Source: Burkholderia sp. Ac-20365 (lineage in GTDB: Bacteria > Pseudomonadota > Gammaproteobacteria > Burkholderiales > Burkholderiaceae). Taken from it: a DNA stretch of 64,000 nucleotides. Positions 1-8,531 of the stretch are shown here, piece by piece. The DNA lies in NCBI RefSeq assembly GCF_017104715.1, contig NZ_JAAGPI010000021.1, positions 62,001 to 126,000 on the forward strand, in the 5' to 3' direction. A program made the translations under genes and the position numbers. Under the pieces are notes generated by a model. That model had not been told where the DNA came from, ran no database searches, and saw nothing but the letters and a program-made list of their open reading frames with translations. The first letter of the stretch is position 1; every line of letters starts with the position of its first letter.

Positions 1-1055
1 CCGCGACGCTCGCGACGGGCGGTGCGCTGACGCAGACTGCCCAGGCCGCCGATGCGCCCGGCGTCGCGTTCGTGTATCTCGGCAACCCCGGCGACGCAGG
101 CTGGACCTACGCGCACGATCAGGGATCGAAGGAAGCGGAAGCGAAGTTCGGCAACAAGATCAAGATCACGCGAGTCGAGAACGTGCCCGAGTCGGCTGAC
201 TCCGAGCGCGTGTTCCGCGATCTGGCGAACAAGGGCAACAAGATCATCATCGGTTCGAGCTTCGGCTTCCAGGACTTCGAACTGAAGGTCGCGAAGGACT
301 TTCCAGACACCGTCTTCCTGCACGCGACGGGCTACAAGAAGGCAGCGAACTTTGGTACCTACGACGTGCGCATGTATCAAGGTGCGTATCTCGCAGGCGT
401 CGCGGCCGGCTACGTGACGAAGACCAACACGCTGGGTTTTGTCGCTTCGGTGCCGATTCCTGAGGTGGTACGGAACATCAATGCATACACGCTCGGCGCG
501 CGCTCGGTGAATCCGAAGGTGCATACGAAGGTGATCTGGATCAACAGCTGGTTCGATCCGGGTAAGGAAAAGCAGGCAGCCGAAACGCTGATCGGACAGG
601 GCGCAGACGTGCTGCTGCAAAACACAGATTCCAGCGCGACGCTGGCGACTGCTGCAGAAAAGCATGTGCATGCATTCGGCTGGGACTCGGACATGAAGAA
701 GTTTGGCCCTGAGGCGCACCTGGGTTCAGTCGTCGCACATTGGGGCGTCTACTACACGGCTGCGATCCAGCAGGTGCTGGACGGCAAGTGGAAGAACGAT
801 CCCGTCTGGTGGGGCATTCCGCAGAAGGCCGTCAATCTCGAGGACATGAACACGTCGGCAATTCCGGCCAACGCGATGAAGGATGTCGACGCGAAGCGCA
901 CGGAACTGGCAGGCGGCAAGTGGGATGTGTTCACGGGCCCGATCAAGGATCAGACGGGTGCAGTGAAAGTGCCGGCTGGCAAGACGCTGACCGATCCTGA
1001 ACTGCAACGCCTGAACTGGTATGTCGAGGGCGTGGACGGTACGCTGCCGAAGTGA
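1..1055 (+). CDS. BMP family ABC transporter substrate-binding protein (5' partial)
   Basis: The reading frame is open from base 3, so the start codon lies upstream of the window. The first visible residues are the end of a signal peptide (cleavage probably after TAQA), followed by the mature periplasmic protein. Motifs such as GSSFGFQD, MYQGAYLAGVAAGY and the AFGWDSD block are typical of the basic membrane protein (Bmp/Med) family, which binds nucleosides or related ligands for ABC import. The ligand cannot be told from sequence. The ATPase and permeases are presumably upstream. A strong terminator follows the gene at 1147. Confidence 0.92.
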   Translation, partial: ATLATGGALTQTAQAADAPGVAFVYLGNPGDAGWTYAHDQGSKEAEAKFGNKIKITRVENVPESADSERVFRDLANKGNKIIIGSSFGFQDFELKVAKDFPDTVFLHATGYKKAANFGTYDVRMYQGAYLAGVAAGYVTKTNTLGFVASVPIPEVVRNINAYTLGARSVNPKVHTKVIWINSWFDPGKEKQAAETLIGQGADVLLQNTDSSATLATAAEKHVHAFGWDSDMKKFGPEAHLGSVVAHWGVYYTAAIQQVLDGKWKNDPVWWGIPQKAVNLEDMNTSAIPANAMKDVDAKRTELAGGKWDVFTGPIKDQTGAVKVPAGKTLTDPELQRLNWYVEGVDGTLPK

Positions 1056-1146
1056 TCAGCGTGAAATGAAGCGCTTGCATTCGCGCGAGTTGTGATTTGC
1101 GAGAATGCAACGCAATACATGTGTTTGCACGGCAAGCGCGAACGCT

Positions 1147-1185
1147 AAAAGCTGCATCCGGTTTCTCGCCGGATGCAGCTTTTTT
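1147..1185. terminator. Bidirectional rho-independent terminator
   Basis: The stem AAAAGCTGCATCCGG pairs with CCGGATGCAGCTTTTT across a 7-base loop. There is a T run on the + strand and an A run upstream that serves the minus strand. It separates the converging substrate-binding protein gene and dodecin gene. Confidence 0.9.
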
Positions 1186-1218
1186 CATGTCTGCGGGTCG
1201 CGCGGACCGCGCGCCAGA

Positions 1219-1428
1219 TCAGTCGTCGATACGCAGGCCCACTTTCAGCGTCACCTGCCAGTGCGAGACCTTGTTGTCCTCGATATGGCCGCGCGTTTCC
1301 ACGACCTGGAACCAGTGCAGATTACGCAGCGTTTTACCTGCTTTTTCGATCGCGCAACGGATAGCGTCGTCGCTGGATTTGGTCGACGAACCCGTCAGCT
1401 CGATCTGCTTGTACACGTGGTCGCTCAT
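1219..1428 (-). CDS. Dodecin family protein
   Basis: A 69-residue protein matching dodecin along its length: an N-terminal VYKQIELTGSS strand, a helix (DDAIRCAIEKAGKTL) and two strands that include WFQVVETRG and HWQVTLKVGLR. Dodecins form hollow 12-mers that store or buffer flavin (or CoA) in the cytoplasm. The Trp of HWFQV is at the usual flavin-stacking position. The start has an excellent ribosome site (AGGAGG, 6 bases before ATG). Single gene, converging on the substrate-binding protein gene. Confidence 0.93.
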   Translation of the reverse strand: MSDHVYKQIELTGSSTKSSDDAIRCAIEKAGKTLRNLHWFQVVETRGHIEDNKVSHWQVTLKVGLRIDD

Positions 1429-1633
1429 GATTTACCTCCTGGTGGTCGAAAAAGTATAGGCAATGCGTGTCGTACGACAGCACCCGATGAACCCGAATAC
1501 ATGCCGCACATCGCATGCCCGGCATGCTGCAACGCGATACGGCCGGTATCATGGGCGGTTCGAACGTCGCCGGCTGCATCGTGCCGGCGGATGCAACCCG
1601 ATGCGTGCAATGCATCGAACGGAGGAGTGAGAC

Positions 1634-2527
1634 GTGAAGATCGGTTTTTGCGGACCGGGCCTGATGGGCGCGCCGATGATCCGGCATCTGCTGGGTGCAG
1701 GTCATGCAGTGCAGGTATGGAACCGCACGCGCGCGAAAGCGGAAGCGCTCATTGCAGATGGCGCGACGGTCGCGTCGACCCCGGCCGAACTCGTCGGACC
1801 AGCTGAAGCGATTTTCCTGTGTGTGCTGGACGCAGCAGCTGTCGAAGAGGTGGTGTTCGGCGTGAACGGCATCGTGCCGGGCGTGGAACAGGTGAACGGC
1901 AAAAGCCCGGTGCGCTGGATCGTCGATCACGGCAGCATTCCGCCCTCAGCGACGCGCGCTTTCGCCAGGCGGGCAGCGGAAGCGGGCATCGGCTGGATCG
2001 ACGCGCCCGTCTCGGGCGGCGTGGCAGGCGCGGTCGCTGGCACGCTCGCGGTGATGGTGGGCGGCGAGACGGCCGATGTCGAAGCCGTCACACCCGTGAT
2101 CGAAGCCTACGCATCGCGCGTCACGCATATGGGCGCAGCCGGTGCGGGACAGACCACCAAGCTGTGCAATCAGGCGATCGTGACCTCGACGGTGGCGGCC
2201 ATCGCCGAAGCCGTCAGCCTTGCGCAGCGCAGCGGCATTGACGCAGCACGGCTGACGCAGGCGCTGGCGGGCGGCTGGGCCGACTCGGTGTTGCTGCAGA
2301 CCTTCGTGCCGCGCATGACCCAGTCGGGCCAGCCGCCTATCGGGGCGCTGAGCACGTTCCAGAAGGATGTGGACACGATTGCAGCCGCTGCATATGAAAC
2401 AGGCACTCCAATGCCGGTTTCGGGCACAGTGCAGCAGCTGTTGCGTCTCGGTGCAGCCATGGGACTCGCGAATGCAGATTTCGCCGGTTTCATCGACGTG
2501 TTGCACACGCCGCGTAAAAAAGGGTAG
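1634..2527 (+). CDS. NAD(P)-dependent beta-hydroxyacid dehydrogenase (3-hydroxyisobutyrate dehydrogenase-like)
   Basis: A 297-residue oxidoreductase of the beta-hydroxyacid dehydrogenase family. The N-terminal Rossmann fold has GFCGPGLMG (residues 4-12). The substrate motif DAPVSGG is at 123-129, and the presumed catalytic lysine is K176 in GAGQTTKLCNQ. The C-terminal helical domain carries the FQKDVD motif. Members act on 3-hydroxyisobutyrate, tartronate semialdehyde or related short hydroxyacids; the substrate here is not resolved. ATG is preceded by GGAGGAG. It stands alone between dodecin and the ABC-F gene. Confidence 0.88.
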   Translation: MKIGFCGPGLMGAPMIRHLLGAGHAVQVWNRTRAKAEALIADGATVASTPAELVGPAEAIFLCVLDAAAVEEVVFGVNGIVPGVEQVNGKSPVRWIVDHGSIPPSATRAFARRAAEAGIGWIDAPVSGGVAGAVAGTLAVMVGGETADVEAVTPVIEAYASRVTHMGAAGAGQTTKLCNQAIVTSTVAAIAEAVSLAQRSGIDAARLTQALAGGWADSVLLQTFVPRMTQSGQPPIGALSTFQKDVDTIAAAAYETGTPMPVSGTVQQLLRLGAAMGLANADFAGFIDVLHTPRKKG

Positions 2528-2624
2528 CAGGACAGGCGCGGCAGTCCGGAGCGCGGCGCGCGTGACGCGATAACCTGCTAAAATAATTGGTTTTTCGCCG
2601 ATCTATCATTCAAAGGGACGCGCC

Positions 2625-4217
2625 GTGCTGTCTACTGCCAACATCACCATGCAATTCGGGCCGAAGCCCCTGTTCGAGAACATCTCGGTCAAATTCGGCG
2701 AAGGTAACCGCTACGGCCTGATCGGCGCGAACGGTTGCGGCAAGTCGACGTTCATGAAAATCCTGGGCAGCGACCTGGAGCAGAGCTCGGGCAACGTGAT
2801 GCTCGAACCGAACGTGCGTCTCGGTAAACTGCGTCAGGACCAGTTCGCGTACGAAGACGTGCGCGTGCTCGACGTCGTGATGATGGGCCACACGGAAATG
2901 TGGGCGGCGATGTCCGAGCGCGACGCGATCTACGCGAACCCGGAAGCGACCGACGACGACTACATGCACGCGGCTGAACTGGAAGCAAAGTTCGCCGAGT
3001 ACGACGGCTACACGGCCGAAGCGCGCGCGGGCGAACTGCTGCTCGGCATCGGTATCTCGATAGACCTGCACAATGGTCCGATGAGCAACGTCGCGCCGGG
3101 CTGGAAGCTGCGCGTGCTGCTCGCGCAGGCGCTGTTCTCGAAGCCGGACGTGCTGCTGCTCGACGAACCGACCAACAACCTGGACATCAACTCGATCCGC
3201 TGGCTCGAGGACGTGCTCAACGAGTACGACTCGACGATGATCATCATCTCGCACGATCGACACTTCCTGAACCAGGTCTGCACGCACATGGCAGACATGG
3301 ACTACGGCACGCTGAAGGTCTATCCGGGCAACTACGACGACTACATGCTCGCGAGCACGCAGGCGCGCGAGCGCCAGCAGGCCGCGAACGCGAAAGCAAA
3401 GGAGCGCGTCGCCGATCTGCAGGACTTCGTGCGCCGCTTCTCGGCCAACAAGTCGAAGGCACGTCAGGCAACCAGCCGTCTGAAGATGATCGACAAGATC
3501 AAGATCGAGGAATTCAAGCCGTCATCGCGCCAGAATCCGTTTATCCGCTTCGAGTACGAGAAGAAGCTGCACAATATTGCGGTCGTCGCGGAAAGCATCT
3601 CGAAGAAGTACGAGCGCACGATCTTCAATAACTTCAGCATCAGCGTGCAGCCGGGCGAGCGCATCGCGATCATCGGCGAAAACGGCGCGGGCAAGACGAC
3701 GCTGCTGCGTTCGCTGCTGGGCAGTCTGTCGCTTGACCACGGCTCGATCAAATGGGCCGAGAACGCCAACGTCGGCTACATGCCGCAGGACACGTACGAA
3801 GAGTTCCCGAACGACGTCACGCTGATGGACTGGGTTGACCAGTACCGCAAGGAAGGCGACGACGAGCAGATGGTGCGTGGCACGCTCGGCCGTCTGCTCT
3901 TTAATGCAGACGACATCAAGAAGTCGGTGAAGGTGCTGTCGGGTGGCGAGAAAGGTCGCATGATCTGGGGCAAGCTGATGCTCGGCCGCCACAACGTGCT
4001 GCTGATGGACGAGCCGACCAACCACATGGACATGGAGTCGATCGAGTCGCTGCAGATCGCACTCGACAAATACGATGGCACGCTGATCTTCGTTTCGCAC
4101 GACCGTGAATTCGTGAGCGGATTGGCTAACCGCATCATCGAAGTGAAGACGGATGGCACGCTGAACGATTTCGGCGGTAATTATGAAGACTTCCTGTCGA
4201 GCCAGGGTCTGCAGTAA
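2625..4217 (+). CDS. ABC-F family ATPase (YbiT type)
   Basis: A 530-residue soluble protein with two ABC ATPase domains and no membrane segment, close along its length to E. coli YbiT. Walker A of domain 1 is GANGCGKST (34-42); domain 2 has GENGAGKTT. Both domains have LLLDEPTNN/LLMDEPTNH Walker B motifs. A linker rich in basic residues (about 230-310) joins them, as expected of ribosome-binding ABC-F translation factors. The start is GTG at 2625: the resulting MLSTANITMQFG matches the conserved family N-terminus, whereas the next ATG would lose it. It is followed by a terminator. Confidence 0.93.
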   Translation: MLSTANITMQFGPKPLFENISVKFGEGNRYGLIGANGCGKSTFMKILGSDLEQSSGNVMLEPNVRLGKLRQDQFAYEDVRVLDVVMMGHTEMWAAMSERDAIYANPEATDDDYMHAAELEAKFAEYDGYTAEARAGELLLGIGISIDLHNGPMSNVAPGWKLRVLLAQALFSKPDVLLLDEPTNNLDINSIRWLEDVLNEYDSTMIIISHDRHFLNQVCTHMADMDYGTLKVYPGNYDDYMLASTQARERQQAANAKAKERVADLQDFVRRFSANKSKARQATSRLKMIDKIKIEEFKPSSRQNPFIRFEYEKKLHNIAVVAESISKKYERTIFNNFSISVQPGERIAIIGENGAGKTTLLRSLLGSLSLDHGSIKWAENANVGYMPQDTYEEFPNDVTLMDWVDQYRKEGDDEQMVRGTLGRLLFNADDIKKSVKVLSGGEKGRMIWGKLMLGRHNVLLMDEPTNHMDMESIESLQIALDKYDGTLIFVSHDREFVSGLANRIIEVKTDGTLNDFGGNYEDFLSSQGLQ

Positions 4218-4239
4218 GCGTTACCGCATCAGTTCCGAC

Positions 4240-4272
4240 AAAAGCCCGCTTCTCATGAAGCGGGCTTTTTTA
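4240..4272 (+). terminator. Rho-independent terminator after the ABC-F gene
   Basis: AAAAGCCCGCTT pairs with AAGCGGGCTTTT around a 6-base loop and ends in a T run. It lies 20 bases after the stop codon of the ABC-F gene. Confidence 0.9.
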
Positions 4273-4388
4273 TTGGCCCGTTGCTGACGCGTTGGTGCGC
4301 GCGCTCCGATTCCTCCTGCCTGTGTCCGATCGAGTCTTTTGCCCACGAGTAAAATAAACGGACTATCTAGGAGACAGGACACAAGACA

Positions 4389-5825
4389 ATGAAGACCTTC
4401 GAACACTTCTATATCGACGGCAAATGGATCAACCCCTGTGGCACAGGGACAATCGACGTGATCGACTCGGGTACCGAAGAGTTGATGGGCCGGATTCCCG
4501 AAGGAATCGAGGCCGACGCTGAGGCCGCCATCGCTGCTGCCCGTGCCGCTTTCGACAGTTGGGCAGCGACGACGCCAAAAGAGCGCGGTGTGTACCTGCG
4601 AAAGATTGCAGACAACCTTAAGGCGCGCACGGATGAGCTGGCAGGCTATATCTGCGGTGAAGTCGGTATGCCGATCAAACTCGCGCGCGCGATTCAGGTT
4701 GGCGGTCCCGTGTACAACTGGAATGCCTATGCGAAGCTTGCGAGTGAATTCCAGTTCGAGCAGCAGGTGGGCAATTCGCTCGTCGTGCGAGAACCCGTCG
4801 GCGTCGTTGCGGCGATCACGCCGTGGAATTATCCGTTGAACCAGATCACGCTCAAGGTGGCCGCTGCACTGGCAGCGGGCTGCACTATCGTGCTCAAACC
4901 GTCGGAAATCGCGCCGCTCAACGCGTTCGTGCTCGCCGAAGCGATTCATGAAGCAGGCTTGCCCGCTGGCGTATTCAATCTCGTAAGTGGCTATGGCCCG
5001 GTGGTCGGTGAAGTGCTGGCCAGTCACCCGTCGGTCGACATGGTGTCGTTCACCGGGTCGACGCGTGCGGGCAAGCGTGTGTCGGAACTGGCTGCTGCGA
5101 CCGTGAAGCGTGTCGCGCTGGAACTCGGTGGCAAGTCGGCGTCCGTCATTCTCGACGATGCGGATTTCGCGGCGGCGGTCAAAGGGACACTCAGCGCGTG
5201 CTTCCTGAATTCAGGGCAAACGTGCTCGGCGCACACGCGCATGATCGTGCCTGAATCGCGCTATGACGAGGCGCGCGAGCTCGCGAAGAAGGCCGCAGAA
5301 GCGTTCGTTGCCGGTGATCCGCGTGTCGAGACGACGCGTCTTGGTCCGCTGGCTTCCGCCGCGCAGCAGTCGCGCGTGCAGCACTATATTGCCCGCGGGA
5401 TTGAGGAAGGTGCGGAACTCGTGACGGGCGGCACTGGCATGCCCGATGGCATCTCGAAGGGTTTTTTCGTGAAGCCGACCGTATTTGGTCGCGTGCATCC
5501 GAAGGCGACCATCGCACAGGAGGAAATCTTCGGTCCGGTACTGACCATCCTCACCTATAAGGACGAGGAAGAAGCGGTGCGTATCGCTAACGACTCGGTG
5601 TATGGACTTGGCGGTGCCGTATGGGCTGGCAGCGACGAGCGCGCGATGGGTGTCGCGCGGCGCATTCGCACGGGCCAGGTCGATATCAACGGCGGCGCAT
5701 GGAACATGGCCGCGCCATTCGGCGGTTTCAAGCAGTCGGGACACGGACGCGAGAACGGCGCATACGGGCTCGAAGAGTACCTCGAGTACAAGTCGATGCA
5801 GTTGAAGGTCAACAAGCCTGCATAG
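4389..5825 (+). CDS. Aldehyde dehydrogenase family protein
   Basis: A 478-residue NAD(P)-dependent aldehyde dehydrogenase. The catalytic cysteine is C279 in NSGQTCSAH, and the general-base glutamate is E245 in ALELGGKS. The PWNYP motif and the C-terminal PFGGFKQSGHGRENG segment are also conserved. It oxidises an aldehyde to the acid in the cytoplasm; the substrate cannot be assigned from sequence. Start ATG at 4389 is preceded by AGGAG about 14 bases upstream, rather far but with no better choice. It has its own terminator, so it is probably monocistronic. Confidence 0.92.
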   Translation: MKTFEHFYIDGKWINPCGTGTIDVIDSGTEELMGRIPEGIEADAEAAIAAARAAFDSWAATTPKERGVYLRKIADNLKARTDELAGYICGEVGMPIKLARAIQVGGPVYNWNAYAKLASEFQFEQQVGNSLVVREPVGVVAAITPWNYPLNQITLKVAAALAAGCTIVLKPSEIAPLNAFVLAEAIHEAGLPAGVFNLVSGYGPVVGEVLASHPSVDMVSFTGSTRAGKRVSELAAATVKRVALELGGKSASVILDDADFAAAVKGTLSACFLNSGQTCSAHTRMIVPESRYDEARELAKKAAEAFVAGDPRVETTRLGPLASAAQQSRVQHYIARGIEEGAELVTGGTGMPDGISKGFFVKPTVFGRVHPKATIAQEEIFGPVLTILTYKDEEEAVRIANDSVYGLGGAVWAGSDERAMGVARRIRTGQVDINGGAWNMAAPFGGFKQSGHGRENGAYGLEEYLEYKSMQLKVNKPA

Positions 5826-5894
5826 CACTGCATGAGCACGCTGCACGGCAGTTCATGTCGGCGTGACGTGCATGAATGATGATGGAGCGCAACG

Positions 5895-5927
5895 AAAGCG
5901 CGTGTCGGTACCCGGCACGCGCTTTTT
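5895..5927 (+). terminator. Rho-independent terminator after aldehyde dehydrogenase
   Basis: AAAGCGCGTGTCGG pairs with CCGGCACGCGCTTT (one mismatch) and is followed by a T run. Confidence 0.85.
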
Positions 5928-6011
5928 GTTTGATCTCACGCAAGATGCTGCATCGGCCAATTGCGACCATCGAGGCTTTTCGTCGAATCCTGTCGACGTC
6001 GGAGGCCTCTT

Positions 6012-7202
6012 ATGTTTCCTTCTCATCCGTTTGCGCCGCTTGTGATTCGCGGGCAAACGCTGCTGCCCATCGTGCAGGGCGGCATGGGCGTCGGTGTGTC
6101 GGCGCACCGGCTTGCGGGCAGTGTGGCACGCGAAGGCGCGCTCGGCACGATCGCCAGCATCGATCTGCGCCATCACCATGCCGATCTGCTCGAGCGGTGC
6201 CGTACAGCGCCCGATCGCGCGACACTCGAAGATGCCAACCGCGTTGCGCTTGTGCGTGAGATCCGCGCGGCGCGGGCGCTCAGCGAAGGGCGCGGAATGA
6301 TTGCCGTCAACGTGATGAAGGCTGTCAACGCGCATGCCGACTATGTGCGCATCGCCTGCGAGGAGGGCGCGGATGCAATCGTGATGGGAGCGGGGCTGCC
6401 GCTCGATCTGCCCGACTTGACGCAAGGATGCGACATCGCGCTGGTGCCGATTCTGTCCGATAGCCGGGGCGTTGGTGTGGTGCTCAAGAAGTGGCTGAAA
6501 AAAGGCCGCTTGCCCGATGCAATCGTGATCGAGCATCCGGCGCACGCGGGCGGTCATCTCGGCGTGACCCATCTCGACGACATGCACGATGCGCGCTTCG
6601 ACTTCACACGGGTACTGCAGGAGATCGATCAGCTTTTCACTTCGCTGCAGATCAACCGAACTGAAGTGCCGGTGATCGTTGCAGGTGGTATCAACAGCCA
6701 TGCAGCGGTGCGTGCGTGTTTCGACGCGGGCGCAAACGGCGTGCAGATCGGCACGCCATTCGCCGTCACGGAAGAGGGCGATGCGCATCCGAACTTCAAG
6801 CGCGTGCTTGCCGATGCGACGCCCGACGACATCGTCGAATTCGTCAGCGTGACAGGCCTGCCCGCGCGCGCTGTGAAGACACCGTGGCTCGAGCGCTATC
6901 TGCGAAACGAATCGCGCATTCGCACCAAGATTGGTGCACTCAAGCGTGCCTGTCCGACTGCACTCGAATGCCTCAGTGCATGCGGTCTGCGCGACGGTAT
7001 CGAAAAGTTCGGCCATTTCTGCATCGATACGCGGCTCGCGGCTGCACTGCGCGGCGACGTCAACAACGGTCTGTTCTTTCGCGGACGCGAAGCCTTGCCG
7101 TTCGGCACAGCAATCCGCAGCGTCCGCGATCTCCTCGAACTGCTGCTGACGGGCGTGGCGCGACCGGCTGTCGCAGGGCGCCTTGCGTTTTCTCTGGGTT
7201 GA
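6012..7202 (+). CDS. Nitronate monooxygenase-like FMN-dependent oxidoreductase
   Basis: A 396-residue TIM-barrel flavoprotein of the nitronate monooxygenase / 2-nitropropane dioxygenase family. Visible features are the N-terminal PIVQGGMGVG, the central GAGLPLDLPDL region, HPAHAGGHLG, and the phosphate-binding VAGGINSHAAV...GANGVQIGTPF segment. Such enzymes use FMN to oxidise alkyl nitronates; some members act instead in fatty acid or polyketide metabolism, so the substrate is uncertain. ATG at 6012 is chosen because GGAGG lies six bases before it. An upstream in-frame ATG at 5961 would add 17 residues outside the fold. Confidence 0.85.
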   Translation: MFPSHPFAPLVIRGQTLLPIVQGGMGVGVSAHRLAGSVAREGALGTIASIDLRHHHADLLERCRTAPDRATLEDANRVALVREIRAARALSEGRGMIAVNVMKAVNAHADYVRIACEEGADAIVMGAGLPLDLPDLTQGCDIALVPILSDSRGVGVVLKKWLKKGRLPDAIVIEHPAHAGGHLGVTHLDDMHDARFDFTRVLQEIDQLFTSLQINRTEVPVIVAGGINSHAAVRACFDAGANGVQIGTPFAVTEEGDAHPNFKRVLADATPDDIVEFVSVTGLPARAVKTPWLERYLRNESRIRTKIGALKRACPTALECLSACGLRDGIEKFGHFCIDTRLAAALRGDVNNGLFFRGREALPFGTAIRSVRDLLELLLTGVARPAVAGRLAFSLG

Positions 7203-7296
7203 CGGGCATCAAGAAGCGAGCGGCGGCGAGCTTCGACAATGCTCTTGCGCAATGCATCGCGTTTTGCGCAATCACACAAGAAAATCAGGGTAGCTC

Positions 7297-7941
7297 ATGA
7301 ACACAACAATCCGATCGATCGCTGCCGCGCTGTGCGCGGCGGGACTGGCGCTGATGTCCACGCATGCATGGGCCGCAGATGGCGATCCGACTTCAGGCAT
7401 CCACGCGGGCGACGTGCTGGTGCGCTTGCGGGCCATCTCCATCATGCCGCAGGTGAGTACGAACAACACGTTGTCTGCACTGAACGTCGACGTCAACAAT
7501 GCCATCGTGCCTGAACTCGACTTCACGTATATGATCCGCGACAACATCGGTGTCGAGTTGATCCTCGCCACGTCGCGTCATCAGCTGACGTCGAGTCTCG
7601 GCAACCTTGGCGGTGTCAACGTTTTGCCGCCGACGCTGCTGTTGCAGTATCACTTCAATCACCAGGGGAAGATACGGCCGTACGTCGGCGCGGGCGTGAA
7701 CTATACGTACTTCTACAATGACGGGCTGCATGTGGGCGACCAGCAGATATCCGTCAAGCGCAGCAGTTTTGGTCCGGCATTGCAGGCGGGCGTCGACGTA
7801 CAGGTGACGAAGACGGTGTTCGCAAACGTCGATGTCAAGAAAATCTGGATGAAAACGGATGCATCGCTCAATGGCGCATCGCTCGGCACACTGCATATCG
7901 ATCCGTGGATCGTCGGCTTCGGCGTCGGGATGAAGTTCTGA
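7297..7941 (+). CDS. OmpW family outer membrane protein
   Basis: A 214-residue protein with a signal peptide (MNTTIRSIAA to AWA, cleavage after residue 26). It then shows the OmpW pattern: GDVLVRLRAI, PELDFTYMIRDNIGVELI, PTLLLQYHF, RPYVGAGVNYT and the terminal IDPWIVGFGVGMKF ending in phenylalanine, the usual sorting signal for the outer-membrane assembly machine. OmpW proteins are eight-stranded barrels with a hydrophobic channel for small nonpolar molecules. Monocistronic, with a strong terminator 30 bases downstream. Confidence 0.93.
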   Translation: MNTTIRSIAAALCAAGLALMSTHAWAADGDPTSGIHAGDVLVRLRAISIMPQVSTNNTLSALNVDVNNAIVPELDFTYMIRDNIGVELILATSRHQLTSSLGNLGGVNVLPPTLLLQYHFNHQGKIRPYVGAGVNYTYFYNDGLHVGDQQISVKRSSFGPALQAGVDVQVTKTVFANVDVKKIWMKTDASLNGASLGTLHIDPWIVGFGVGMKF

Positions 7942-7970
7942 GTGCCTCGCGCGTGATGGATCATGCAATG

Positions 7971-8005
7971 AAAAACGCCGGCCTCTCGATGAGCCGGCGT
8001 TTTTG
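7971..8005. terminator. Bidirectional rho-independent terminator
   Basis: AAAAACGCCGGC pairs with GCCGGCGTTTTT. A/T runs on both sides allow it to serve both ompW (+) and the converging DUF1289 gene (-). Confidence 0.9.
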
Positions 8006-8040
8006 CTGATCACATCAGTGCATGCGCAGAGCGCGTGGCA

Positions 8041-8244
8041 TTACAGCTTGTCGTACTTGAACCGCATGGCCGTGCCTTCGCCCTCGATGCGCGTCCAGAC
8101 AGCGCGCTTCTCTTCGTCGGTGAGAAAAACCCAGTTCGACACTTCCGTCGCCGTACGCCCGCAGCCTTTGCAGACTTCGTCGAAGAGCGTCGAGCAGACG
8201 CCGATGCAGGGGCTGTCGGGGAGGTCGTGAAGATTCGATGACAT
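8041..8244 (-). CDS. DUF1289 domain-containing protein
   Basis: A small protein of 67 residues from the chosen ATG at 8244. It carries the cysteine pattern SPCIGVC...VCKGCGRT near its N-terminus, the hallmark of DUF1289 proteins, followed by WVFLTDEEKRAVW and a basic tail. The four cysteines suggest metal or Fe-S binding, but the function is unknown. A longer in-frame version would start at 8292; the added residues do not resemble the family. Confidence 0.85.
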   Translation of the reverse strand: MSSNLHDLPDSPCIGVCSTLFDEVCKGCGRTATEVSNWVFLTDEEKRAVWTRIEGEGTAMRFKYDKL

Positions 8245-8403
8245 CGAGTTACCTTGAACGGGGAATGCGTGCGGTCCGCTATGGTAAACCAAAAGCGAAA
8301 CGGGCTTCCGGCACCCAATTTATTGGCGGCCGACACACAGTGACGTTCCTCGCACTATCGCTGCCACACCAGCGCTCGGCAGGAAAGGAGCGGCAGCAGG
8401 CCG

Positions 8404-8451
8404 TGCATTGCGCTTCCCATGCATTACTGTGCATTGCATCTCATTGCATGC
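8404..8451. repeat. Cluster of TGCATT / TGCATTGCAT motifs
   Basis: Four TGCATT or CATTGCA elements (8404, 8420, 8430, 8442) lie within 48 bases of the non-coding stretch between the Nramp gene's 3' end and the DUF1289 gene's 5' end. The function is unknown; it could be a binding region or a chance cluster. Confidence 0.35.
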
Positions 8452-8531
8452 GAGTAACGACCAGGTCATTGAAAAAGCGACTTACAACGGACGGAGCGGC
8501 GCTTCTGCAATGGATTCGCAAGCATTGAAGT

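Noticed and set aside
2560..2610. sigma70 promoter for the ABC-F gene
   Set aside because: A TAAAAT occurs at 2579-2584, but no -35 lies at a suitable distance; other pairings have spacers that are too short.
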